From Manduca sexta (lineage: Eukaryota; Arthropoda; Insecta; Lepidoptera; Sphingidae): a stretch of DNA of 64,000 bases. Positions 14,656-25,650 of the stretch are shown piece by piece. Below the pieces are notes generated by a model, which was not told where the DNA came from, ran no database searches, and saw only the letters and a list, made by a program, of their open reading frames with translations. The stretch's first letter is position 1. The number at the start of each line of letters is the position of its first letter. Position numbers and translations under genes: made by a program. The stretch lies in the NCBI RefSeq assembly GCF_014839805.1, contig NC_051138.1:7934983-7998982 (forward strand). Reading direction: 5' to 3'.

Positions 14656-14964
14656 GTTGAAGTCGTTATCCTGGACAAAAATGACAGTCCACCGGAGTTC
14701 AAGAACATACCACCAGCGTACTTCGCGTCGGAAGACCTTGCGCCAGGACAACGCATCACCACCATAATAGCAGAGGATCCTGACACCATCGGCAGTATAA
14801 CATACAGCATACAGAATGAAGAGCCGATGCCGTTCATCATAGATTCTCAGACAGGAGTACTTACTCTTGAAGATCCTCTTGATAGGGAAACGGTGTCGGA
14901 GTATCAAGTCGTGATCAGGGCAGATGATGGGATCCAGTTTACAGATATTACTGTTACAGTTCAG
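14656..14964 (+). CDS. ft: fat exon: end of EC16, EC17
   Basis: This is the first plus-strand exon of the protocadherin Fat, a calcium-dependent adhesion receptor that binds Dachsous and controls planar polarity and Hippo signalling at the plasma membrane. It is bounded by tttacag at the left and CAG|gttagt at the right; 309 bp, 103 codons, phase 0 at both ends. It starts with the linker VILDKNDSPPEF, which closes EC16, and continues through EC17, with the calcium motifs LDRE and EDPDT. Residue order matches Drosophila Fat EC17 (as I know that family). The preceding repeats EC13-EC16 are not found upstream in this window. Confidence 0.93.
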
Positions 14965-17083
14965 GTTAGTTATACTGTTTTCATTCCTGAAGGGGTACGC
15001 AGTGACACTGCTAATAAACTTGTACTTCGCCGAACTTAAACATATCCCGTAATGTGCGCGTTAGAGTCCATCAAATACTGGGCAATTGACAAAAGTATTT
15101 TAAATCTAAAATGGCACATAAATTTGAGCACATCCAGCTGGATTTGAACCCAGAATCTTTAGTTTCCTTTCGCAGTACGCTGCCACTAGATCATTGATTC
15201 GACTCAATTAGATTGGTAATGTTGTTAAGTGTTAGTAAAAAGCACAGTGAATTAACGAAGGGCTTGGCGGCGAAAGGTCACCATAGCGGAAGTCTACGAG
15301 TAACACTCCAGGCAATGGTGCAAATGTTATAGACAACTATCGCACAATCAAATGTCCAGCTGTTCACCGATATCTTTACACAATAACTCAATTTAGTTAA
15401 AATTTATGTTGTGATTACCATAAAGGAGTATTATTTGTTTTTAAATGATTTGCACAACGCTTAAAAAATTCACGCATATTATGACCTATAATCTATAAGA
15501 TTTATCTTTCAATTTTAAGTTTTAAGCTATACATATATATAATAAAATATGAAATATTTTTTAAACGCAGCGGATTGTGCATACAAACAGCATTAATTAA
15601 TAATAACATGTAAGGGTTCGTTTAATATACTAATATGATTGTTTTGCTTGCTTTTATATATATTTTGCACAGCAATATCTAAGAGGCAATTACACTCTGC
15701 TTTTCAATCGCACAAGTAATTAAACTAGAAGTATGCTTGAAGATAATGTCCGCATCAAGTTCTTGTAGAGTTTGAATTTTTTTTGTAGTTGTAACTATGT
15801 ATATTCTTCACGCATGATCACGTAGCATTCGAATTGCAGAATGTTTATAGACCCTGTAGCCTGAACTAATGATGAGACGCTTATAAACTAGCTTTTTGTC
15901 ATCATCGGGTCTACAAAGGGTTTGTGACTCTACGCTTACTAGCATAAATACTATTATTCCTCCGCACATAATACGTAGAGTATATTATATTTCTGTTTAC
16001 TATTATTAAAAATCTTGACAAAAGCCACTTACAAATTACAATAATATTATATTCTGCATCACCACTCTCCAATGACAAAAGATGAAATACATAATCAAAA
16101 CTCATTTTGAAACATTTCCATTCTATTCATTCCTACATTGTTAACTAAAATATGGTTTGTTTCAAAAATATCCTAACTTATCCGTGCCGAAGCCCGCATT
16201 AATTATTGGGAAAAAATAGATTAAACATCATTGTATTTTATAATCCCATACTTGACCAAACTCAATTTTATTCAACACAAAGTCTTTTTCCTCTCTTACC
16301 TTTATCATACCATTAAAAAGATTGATGCGCCTTATTATTTAATTTATTTATACCCAAAAGATTTTGTTGTGTACACTCTGGCTCATTTATATGTGTCGGC
16401 AATTATCTCTATAGCCAATGTGTATTAAACATATTTAAAATGCCAATAAGTGAACACACACGTACTCGTTTACTTGCCTATAGGACATGTTTGAAGGCAA
16501 TGAAAAATAACTTGATGCTCTGCATTCTGAATGTTGTAATCTTCATGTTTTTATTATAATACTTATGACAGCTCATACGAGACATCAACTTCCTTTGTAT
16601 TAGGTTATAAACGTAAATTTTCATCAGGAATTAGTAGTATTTAATACACTCGATCAAACTGTGATTATTTTATTTTTCCTTATATCGTGTGTATGCATAA
16701 TACAGCTTTATAAGTGCATGTGTTTCTAAATGTGTCTCTCGGTCCGCTGCCGCATGTCGGTCTCAATCAGTAGAATTCTTATCACCGTGTCTACATCCAC
16801 ATGTCGGCTCGACGGATGACTGGCGATTAAATAATCATTGAAGCTTTTAGATCAGTGCTCTTATCCACGCTCTGCTTCACTGTGTAGAACAAAAAATATT
16901 ACTACAGATTAAGCCGACACAACTGCTTATGTTTAATGTCTTTCTGTTGTTTACTATTTAATGTTTTCTTTTATTAATGTTCTTTAGAGTACTTTATTAA
17001 TTAGTGATGATTATGAGTAAGGAATGTTCTTGATACTCTGGATACAGCTACCTCAATACGCAAATGTGATGAAATAATTTCAG
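14965..17083 (+). other. Intron of fat
   Basis: This 2.1-kb AT-rich intron runs from donor gttagt to acceptor aatttcag. It holds a tRNA-like SINE remnant at 15120-15200 and no coding exon that I can see. Confidence 0.8.
15120..15200 (-). repeat. tRNA-derived SINE remnant
   Basis: Read on the minus strand, this segment has an A-box-like stretch (TAGTGGCAGCGTA, from 15171-15190) and a B box GGTTCAAATCC (15140-15150), spaced as in a tRNA-derived promoter. The part between (GAAACTA..AGAT) resembles the segment at 53545-53605. It does not fold as a complete tRNA. Confidence 0.5.
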
Positions 17084-17317
17084 GTAACGGACACCAACGA
17101 CAACCCGCCCGTGTTCAAAGAGAGCGCATACTCTTTCGACATTCCCGAGAACGCAGCGAGAGGTTCTGTAGTTGGTACCGTGGCGGCCGTTGACCCCGAC
17201 TCGGGAGCCAACGCTCAGCTAACGTACGTCGTCATTTCGGACTGGGCCAACGATGTCTTCTCGCTCAACCCCCAGACAGGGGTGTTTACGCTGACGGCTA
17301 GGCTGGACTACGAAGAG
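17084..17317 (+). CDS. ft: fat exon: EC17/EC18 linker and start of EC18
   Basis: The exon is bounded by aatttcag and GAAGAG|gtaact; 234 bp, 78 codons, phase 0. It begins VTDTNDNPPVF, the linker that closes EC17, then gives most of the first half of EC18. The stretch SDWANDVFSLNPQTG is nearly identical to the corresponding part of Drosophila Fat, and this identifies the repeat by number. The exon ends at LDYEE, and the next exon continues TQHYIL. Confidence 0.94.
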
Positions 17318-19944
17318 GTAACTGAAAACATTTAACCATTTTAACATAACATACCAATTGTAGTATTGTAAATGTTTTTATTATGTTTGATTTTGCAATT
17401 TAAATATAAGTAGGCATTTACAGCGAATTTCGAATAGCATACAATAAAAACTAATAGTACCTACATAACCACAATTATAATAAGCTGAGACTAATTCACA
17501 GACAAGAAAACGATTCCTTACTACACGTAATTAATTACTTAACGCACGGCTTACTTGCTTATAAGGGAATTGCAGAACGAAATGATAAGAAAATGTTAAT
17601 TGGGTTTTTAAAACGATTGAGCTGTAAATATGTATATTGACAATATAAAGTCGCAGCGGCCACAACCCGTCGTACGGGCAAAGTTTAAAAACACTCGTAA
17701 AACGGCGCGACATCATCGTAAAAAGGGACGAAATGTGCAATTAAAAACACTTAAAATAGATTAAGTGATTACTGAGAAAAATATTTGCAAGAAGTTCGAG
17801 AAACAAAGCCGATGCCCGGTCGGTACTCCCTGACATATCGGGTTTCAAGCAGAAAGTTTAAAATTGTAAATACGCCACTATTTGCTGTTTACGAAAAGGA
17901 GGATACACTTTTGTCAGCATTGATTACCGCTTGAATGATTATATCCCTTGGAATTTCAACTTTAAACTCTGCGCTTAAAGCTTAAAATCTTTCATATCAG
18001 AACTTACATAGATGCCTACCCTCGTGTAACTTTGTTCGTCTGATTGATTTCAGTCCAGCTCTTAATTTACTGTCTCATGCGGCAGTTACTAGTGTTTTAT
18101 TTTTACTGCCGAGTTTTTGTATTCATTTAATAATGACACTTAAAGTACCCAGTTTATAGACGATCGTATAAAAGGAAAGGGTCTTATTAACCTATATCTA
18201 CGTATGTATTTGATGTAGGTATTTCGTCTTTATTTGTATTTAATTTAATTGGAAAACGAGTGGTCTATAGTTGCTTGTGTTTACATAATTTATGTTAAAA
18301 TATTATAAATTAGCGATCCATGTCATATTAATATGTAATTGATAGGCATCGTCCTGATCAATGTCTTTTTAATGATTACCTCAATATCTCTACATAATGA
18401 GTAAAAGTTGTAGGTTCAGTGTAATATCCAGTGTCTTATTATAATTGAGGATCGCGACAGAACTTTACTTCAGATGTAGATAGATTGTATTTCTTTTCAT
18501 GTTTATTCACGCGAAGTTTTTAAGTGAAAATATATATTTTTTACACTAAATATGATACTGAATATAAAAATATCTTACAAGACAAAAACGTTAGTGTTTT
18601 TGTGATATACACAATGCACGGTGAACAAGGTGTAGTTAGTGGTAAATTGTAAAATAAGTTCTACATTAGTCAGGTTTTGCGATGTGGATGATGATTAATC
18701 AAATCGTACGGTTATCAGTACAAATAATTTTTAAAACATTTAGGCTTATAAATGTTTGTATAATTTAACGTGACAAGCAGATCAACTGCCTGATGGCATG
18801 CGCCATGTCTGACCGTAAATGTTTGGTAACAACACCGAACGGTATGAATGCTATGAATTGCAAATATTACAGACTCATCGGCATTAATAGTGTTCATCAC
18901 GGTGCCTAAACTAATTAGGTCAAGATCATTAACGTACAATATAAAAACTTCTATACGATTTTAGGCGCCTGCGACTTGTTCGAACTCTTATTTAAATTTA
19001 AAGTACGGTTAGAAAAAGCGTAGAAAATCGTTAGTGTAAATCTCGCGTAAGGATTCGTGGGAGATTCACATACGCTGCCCTTGATTGCTCGGGGCCGGCA
19101 CTGTAGTTAGCAGAATTATCTTAACGTAGATCTTAACGCGGAGCGTTGACCGTTGAAACTAGCAAACATTTTTTTTTAACATATTCCTACACAAAATGTA
19201 ACGAGTATGAATTTTACATGTAAAAAGTCTTTTGCGATGATAGGTCATAAGAATTATTTAGCATTTTTCAAAATTGTTATTAGGTTACAGTGGGATTAAT
19301 AACAGCTTATTGATTTTTATATTTTTCTTCCATAATAGGGTTGATTGTGTATTCTAATTTTTAAATGCTGAAATTCCATCGACGTTAGTCATTGAAGCAG
19401 TAAGGTCCAGTATATAATTGTGGAAGACATAAGAAGCCATCAAGTACGCCGTGCACGCGATAATTTTAATCCAATACTTCACACCAGTCTCCCATTTTCA
19501 TATTAACAATAAGATATTGAAAAAACAATCCAGAGTATAAAACAAATACGATATCGCCATACACCTACTCCAAGTGCATACATCCATATGTATTGGTACG
19601 GCTATAAACGGACTACGGGTTATGGGTACTATTTTTATTTTCATAAAATGCCAGAGCTCAAAGCTTATTTTAACCTGTTTTTGCGGCAACTTGCATCGTA
19701 ACTGCCTTATTGTAATACTCATCAATGCCGTAGTAAAATGACAAACAAGTCGTTTAATTTTCTATGGACATAAATCAGCTGTCGTTCTGAAATATGGAAG
19801 AGTTTAGGCGAGGTGGGAATTCCGTTTAAATATTTAGACACCGCTTGTCAACTTTGTTGCTGTTCAACTTTTTAATTTTCGATTTTTTATTACTACTAGA
19901 AAACAACCCATAATAATACTTTATTAATACTAGTCCTGTATTTT

Positions 19945-20030
19945 ATATTGTTCCACTGCTGGACATAGGGCTCCTCTACTGTTGAGAGGGTTTAAGTCAA
20001 GTACCACACTGGATTAGCGGGTAAGACTTC
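19945..20030. repeat. Retroelement fragment
   Basis: The phrase 'ccactgctggacatagggctcc' followed by 'ggtttaagtcaagtaccacactgg' resembles a very common lepidopteran interspersed repeat related to the C-terminal end of endonuclease-reverse-transcriptase LINEs. Only a fragment remains, with no open frame. Confidence 0.45.
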
Positions 20031-20519
20031 ATATATCTTGAAAAAGCAAAGTATAAACGTAAAATATTAAAAAATGTTTTGTAACAATCTCAACAATAGG
20101 GACCAACTCAAAGCCAAGCTGTATCAACAGCTCGTAACTAATACCCCTTTTAACTTAGATGTTGCATCTAATCACTAATCCATTACGCGTACTTTTCTAC
20201 TTTTTAATATAATTATGTTTTTAGGTGTACGTTTAAAAATCTAATAATTTTACTATATAGTAGAAATGTTAAACATCTAAAACTATTATAATGTATTAAT
20301 AAAAAGTAATGAATAATAAAAGGTATGTTCAATAAGTATACCCTACTTACAAGTGCATTCCGTCGCTCATAAACGACGATAACAATTTGCTAGTTGTGTT
20401 TTATCTTTAAATCGGCAAAAGAAACTCGTTCCATTGTTTTTAAAAGACTGGACGCTTCGTCAGATTAACTTTCGCAATACAATGTGCCCGAGAGTCAAAC
20501 CATAAGAGCGTGAATCACG

Positions 20520-20850
20520 AACGCGAATGCGAGCCAACTTCAGTCACTACGGAGTCATCAAGTCGCAGGGCCTGCTAATTAGTAAAAATAATTCGCTGGG
20601 TACATACATGCGTCGGTTGTCTCGACCGCCCGCCAATTCCGCGTACCCTGCTAGAGAGCTGCTAATTTCATCCCGGTACAGTTTTTTCGCGTCGCGCATC
20701 ATATTCGGCATTTGCCCGCTCGATCCGCCATCGAAATTAAGGCTCGAACAATGTCTGACAAAGCGGCCGTCCGCAAAACATCCCCGAGCCGGATTCCGCG
20801 TCCACTCCTCGTTTTTTAAGTCGTCATCTCGCTTCACGATCCGCGAATGA
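20520..20850. other. GC-richer islet in fat intron, open on both strands
   Basis: About 330 bp of raised GC in an AT-rich intron. Both a plus frame (107 codons from 20527) and a minus frame (96 codons from 20837) are open. I recognise no domain in either, and neither has obvious splice links to fat. It may be a conserved regulatory element or an old insertion. Confidence 0.25.
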
Positions 20851-21046
20851 GGGAGCTTGTCATAGTTGGAAAGCTTCGGTGACCTATTATATGGAAAATC
20901 TAAATGCCGACGTCATTCACAAAATGTTTCAGCAATACCGTGAATTATACATGCATTGTCTCATTTGATGCTGATAATAAACGATACGAAACAATAATGT
21001 TGTCATGAGTACACACGAAAAAATGTTTGATGTATGAATGTTTCAG

Positions 21047-21248
21047 ACGCAACACTACATTCTGGTTTCGCAAGCGCAGGACGGTGGCCACCCGTCCTTG
21101 TCTGGCACGGTCACTGTTTACATAAACGTCATCGATCTAAATGATAATACGCCCATATTTGACCCGATGAGTTTCTCTAATGAAATTCAGGAAGATGCGG
21201 CGATAGGCTCTTCTGTCGTTACCATAAGTGCCACTGATTTGGATTCAG
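21047..21248 (+). CDS. ft: fat exon: rest of EC18 and start of EC19
   Basis: The acceptor is gtttcag, the donor TTCAG|gtgagt; 202 bp, ending after the first base of a Gly codon. It encodes TQHYILVSQAQDGG, the linker IDLNDNTPIFDPMSF, and the start of EC19 up to ATDLDSG. The split Gly codon joins correctly to the next exon (202 + 188 = 390 bp, 130 codons). Confidence 0.93.
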
Positions 21249-21407
21249 GTGAGTGAACAGTTAATTTAGATGGAATAAGAAGTCGCATTTAACAAAAACT
21301 TTATAAAATATGCAATTTTAACGTTTTATATTAGTTTAATATTAGTATTTATTTATTAGTATTTTAATATTTTTGACATATATTTATATTATGTTTCTGT
21401 GTTCTAG

Positions 21408-21595
21408 GTTTAAATGGAAAAGTAACGTATAAAATAACATCTGGAGATGAAAATCAAGATTTTAAAATTTCTGACAATGGAACTATTTACACGGCAAAGC
21501 TGTTAGACAGAGAAACCCTCCCGATTTACAATTTGGTTGTAACCGCTAGAGATTTAGCGAGACCACCGGAACCTCAGTTGTCATCCACTGTACAG
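21408..21595 (+). CDS. ft: fat exon: rest of EC19
   Basis: The exon is separated from the previous one by a 159-bp intron (donor gtgagt, acceptor gttctag) and ends ACAG|gtatta; 188 bp. It reads GLNGKVTYKITSGDENQDF through LDRE to LSSTVQ. Compared with Drosophila Fat, it lacks the long insertion that fly EC19 has just before its final strand, so the repeat has normal length here. Confidence 0.92.
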
Positions 21596-22997
21596 GTATT
21601 ATTTTTAGATTACTTATTATTCCTATTTAAATTGTGTAATTTAATTATGCTACTGATTACGGTGTACAAATTACATTATGAATCCTAGATTATTACTTTG
21701 GTTTATGATATGTATCTACACATCTATAAAAAAGCTGTTTACCGTCGGTCGGCAGTTTCCAAGTATAGCCTGCTCGTGAAGTTTCGAAGGTTTATAGTCG
21801 ATGACATGACTTGTTAGAATTTACCGGGGATACAATATTTACTTTTGCAGGACGGTGTTACTTCTAGTAAGCCCTTACTAACTAGTTATCAGTATTTCAC
21901 ACAGCGTTCAGAAGTCTTATATGGTTGTTTGTTTATATGGTAGATACAAATCTATGCGAACTATTTTAACGAGTTATAAATAAACTTAATTTTATAGTTT
22001 AGATCACTAAGTACTTATGGTCTTTGCGAAATCTAATAATGCAGCTTACAAATAGCAAAGTTACATTTTCTATCTAGATAAAATGTTATAGTAAAATTCG
22101 CTCATCAAATTAAATATTTGTCGGAAGCTCAAGCAGCAGTAAGCGCACACGCGTTCATTACGACCTATTGTTAACGTCGTCTATTGTTGATTATCACAAT
22201 GTGCCTATTATGAGTCTCCTTCGAAGGATATTATTTCACTCCTACCAACTGCCATTTTGAAATGGCGTGGCGATTTAAACCCTCTTAAATGAATATGCAT
22301 AATAAGTTACTCACATCCAAACTTATTCATAATTGTTAGTTCAAAATATTCTTTTCTGTTTATCCCGGATAAACAATTATAATAAGCTGATATTATAGGG
22401 TAGTTGACGACTTTTTTTAAACAAATTTATTGTATTTTATCCAAAATCACACGGAAAAATTATTTTCGAAATCAACGCAATAATAAGCCTTAAAATTTGG
22501 TGGAAAGTGAAGCTGTCTTTCTAAGCTTGTCTGTGGAATTATTGTAATATTGAAACGTGAAGTCAGTCAGTGCCACCGGCCATAATGCTGCGTAAGTGAG
22601 AAAACAACAGCGCAATAACCCCATTACGCCCCCACTTTTGCTTAGAACAATATTTCAAATACGAATAACTGCTTTTTTTTTCAAAAAAAATTCATGCTGA
22701 TTTCACATAAGATTTTTTTTTCACATTATTTTCTGTTAAATATAAAATAATAAACTAAATAAAATATAGGAAACTGAAATCATCTATCAATTATGTTTAC
22801 CACCTATAATGCTTAAAATAAATTCAGCGGTATCACTTTATCGAGTCGTTTAAATATACTTCATTAATAACCTATTTATAATATGGCTTAAAAGCTACTG
22901 CTGCTTACTAATATAATAATCAGAGTCGTTGTTACTGAACATAAATTGAATAAAAGTACAAGAATTAATTTGAAATGTTATGATAATTTCTTTACAG
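21596..22997 (+). other. Intron of fat
   Basis: A 1.4-kb AT-rich intron (gtatta to tttacag). No exon or recognisable repeat is seen. Confidence 0.75.
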
Positions 22998-23420
22998 GTT
23001 ACAATACAGCTGAAAGATATAAATGATATGGCGCCTGAATTTATCACACCAAACGTTACGACAGTTTCCGAGAACATTCCGTTGAATACAGTCGTAATGA
23101 CTATTAAAGCTATAGACAAAGATGAAGGGAGAAATGGTTACGTGGAGTATTTCATGACGCCAGACCCAGAAATTAATGGCTACTTTTCGTTAGGAAATGT
23201 TGACGGCATTCTACGTGCTACAGGAAAGCTCGACAGAGAACTAATATCGAGTTATGTAATAACTGTTACTGCCAAAGACAGGGGTGATCCGCCAAACTTA
23301 ACCAAAAGTAAGATAACTATAAATATTTTGGATGAGAATGATAACAGCCCTGTGTTTGATCCAAAACAATATAGTGCCTCAGTTCCTGAGAATGCCAGCA
23401 TTGGAGCCAGTGTCTTACAA
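22998..23420 (+). CDS. ft: fat exon: EC20 and start of EC21
   Basis: 423 bp, 141 codons, phase 0, bounded by tttacag and TTACAA|gtaagt. It starts with the linker VTIQLKDINDMAPEF, covers EC20 (DKDEGRNGYVEY, LDRE), the linker ILDENDNSPVFDPKQY and the start of EC21 (SVPENASIGASVLQ). Motif order and wording match the same region of fly Fat closely. Confidence 0.94.
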
Positions 23421-24691
23421 GTAAGTTATATAACATCAAATTATTTGACTATATAAGCACCCATAAACTAGGGCGATGAATTACTGGGACTAAATCCCGG
23501 GTCCCTATCAACACGCATAGAGACTAAATTGACGTAAAGTCTAAGAAAAATTCTAAGTGCTTCTACAAATTTTCAATCCAAAGACATTAAACTATATAGT
23601 TACAGACCAGACAGCAGGGTCAAATATTTTGCTCCAAAAGTTATTACCAATTGGTTATAAGTCGCTGTCTTATTTGAAATATCACAGTGTCCTTAGATAT
23701 TAATACAAAAATAATAAATTTACAGAAAATATGCTAATATCCACATTAAAAAGTGCCAAATCATGATTTGGAAAGAAAATGAAGTACTTTACATTGTTGT
23801 TTTGCACGGTAGATTCAGTAACCATCACCAAGCGCAAAACTTTTGTATGTCAATCTTCCCAATGTCGGTATATATACTATATAATCTTAAAACTCTTTAC
23901 TTCAAAAGTTATATTCTGTTTTTTTATCGATAATATTTTTTATCGATAAGTATATTTAAATATCCTTTAAAGTTTTTTTAAGTAAATAAAAAACAATTGT
24001 TGATAGGAATACGAATGTTTTAAGGCGATTTGAATGTTTTTATTTGTTTAAGTACTTTTGTGGCTCACTGTACATTGTTAGTTAGCGAAGGATTTAATAG
24101 GGAAAGATAAATTGGCAGAAAATTAACACACCGGAGGATTCTCCATAAAAATATCAATGATATGAAAATTTGCTTCATAGTGGACGAAAGTCCGGTACCA
24201 AGTGCTGGAAATAAATAATCCAGCGCACCGTTGATGTTATTTGATATACAAATTAAATATGAATTGAATCCCTCGGTGGCGTAGTTGTATTACGGTACGA
24301 CTACAGTACTGAGGGCTCGAGTTTGATCCGCGGGTCGAACAAAATGGTATTGGGTTTTTCTATTCGTATTAGCTCGGAGTCTGGAATTTGTGTCCAATAT
24401 GGCGATAGGCTCGTCCTCTATCACATCATGGGATGGCACATGCACGGTGAGTAGTGAGTGCACCAGTTGCGCCCCTGCTTACCCCTTCGGGGGTTAAAGG
24501 TCTTGAGTGTGTGTGTATGCATTTGTGTGTACAAACTGTATTTTTAAACATTTTTTTTCTTAATTAGATACCATCATAAGTTAATGAATTTTAGGGATAA
24601 TTATAATTTTGTTACATTATAGTGGATTTTATACTTGAAAGTACATTGTAGTAATAAAATATCATTAACATAATATAAAAATATTTTTCAG
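23421..24691 (+). other. Intron of fat carrying a SINE
   Basis: A 1.27-kb intron from gtaagt to ttttcag. About 270 bp of it is a plus-strand SINE (24270-24530). The rest is AT-rich with no coding signal. Confidence 0.8.
24270..24530 (+). repeat. tRNA-derived SINE, copy 1
   Basis: The head CTCGGTGGCGTAGTTG contains an A-box-like promoter, and GAGTTTGATCC (24319-24329) is a slightly decayed B box. A shared body follows ('gagtctggaatttgtgtcc', 'gcgataggctcg'), and the copy ends in a GT-rich microsatellite (24506-24530). The same body is found on the minus strand at 57771-58045 and 61335-61590. I found no clear target duplication around this copy, which sits inside a fat intron in sense orientation. 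Confidence 0.8.
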
Positions 24692-25193
24692 GTGTCAGCG
24701 ACAGATATCGACGAAGATGCCAATGGAAGAGTTAGATATTCGATTGCATCTGGTGATGAAAATAGAGATTTCAGTATAAGTGAAGACACGGGAATCGTGA
24801 GAGTTGCCAAAAATTTGAACTTTGAAAGAAAATCTCGTTATGTATTGGTGATCAGAGCAGAAGATTGCGCTAAAGATGACGTAAGATTTGATACGGCTGA
24901 GCTATCCATTTCAATTGAAGACATCAATGACAACCCTCCCACATTCTTAGACTCGCCATACTTAGCATACGTCATGGAGAATATAATTCCTCCGAACGGG
25001 GGTTACATAATAACTATTCATGCTTACGATGCTGATTCACCGCCATTCAACAACCAAGTACGTTACTTCATAAAGGAAGGCGACGCGGATCTATTCAAAA
25101 TCAATGCTTCGTCGGGACAAATATCTTTGCTGAGAACATTAGATCGTGAAGCACAAGATGAATACACTTTAGCACTTGTAGCAATGGACACAG
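24692..25193 (+). CDS. ft: fat exon: rest of EC21 and most of EC22
   Basis: 502 bp, bounded by ttttcag and ACACAG|gtgatt, ending after one base of a Gly codon. It encodes the remainder of EC21 (DIDEDANGRVRYSI, SEDTGIVRVAKNLN) and the linker IEDINDNPPTFLDSPY. EC22 follows up to LDRE and LALVAMDTG. Repeat identity is supported by near-identical phrases in fly Fat. Confidence 0.95.
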
Positions 25194-25650
25194 GTGATTA
25201 TATTTTTGTTACATTTCTCCATTCTATTAGATAGATCTTGATCTACTTACTAAGTAACTAACTTAGTCCAATTACTAACTAGATCCAGATCTATGAAACA
25301 TAGTGCTAAATAAAAAATTATGTCATTCTGGGTAATCATTTTAAATCTACAATTTAAACCATGTATTTATACAAAATTTTGATATATCGATGTGTAAAAT
25401 TTTGCTTACACTGCGTTTAGTTTTATCAACGTTTTTAAACGTTAAAATTTTTACAAACGTCCATGTTAATGGTATAAATAGAAGATAATATTATAAACAA
25501 TTAAGTATAATATAGTTACAATAAATATTTGTGATTTATATTGTCAACAGAGATGGATAATTTTAAATCTTACTTGAATTTGTTGAATACTTATAAAGCA
25601 CCAATTTGTGTTTATTATGAATTAACAAAGTTATTTGTATTCCATTTCAG
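25194..25650 (+). other. Intron of fat
   Basis: A 457-bp AT-rich intron (gtgatt to ttttcag family acceptor 'ccatttcag'). Nothing else is seen in it. Confidence 0.85.

Larger units (their letters stand above)
17318..21046 (+). other. Intron of fat
   Basis: This 3.7-kb intron contains a short lepidopteran repeat tail at about 19945-20030 ('ccactgctggacataggg') and a GC-richer islet at 20520-20850. No cadherin exon is visible between the two flanking exons, and the protein is continuous across the splice. Confidence 0.8.
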
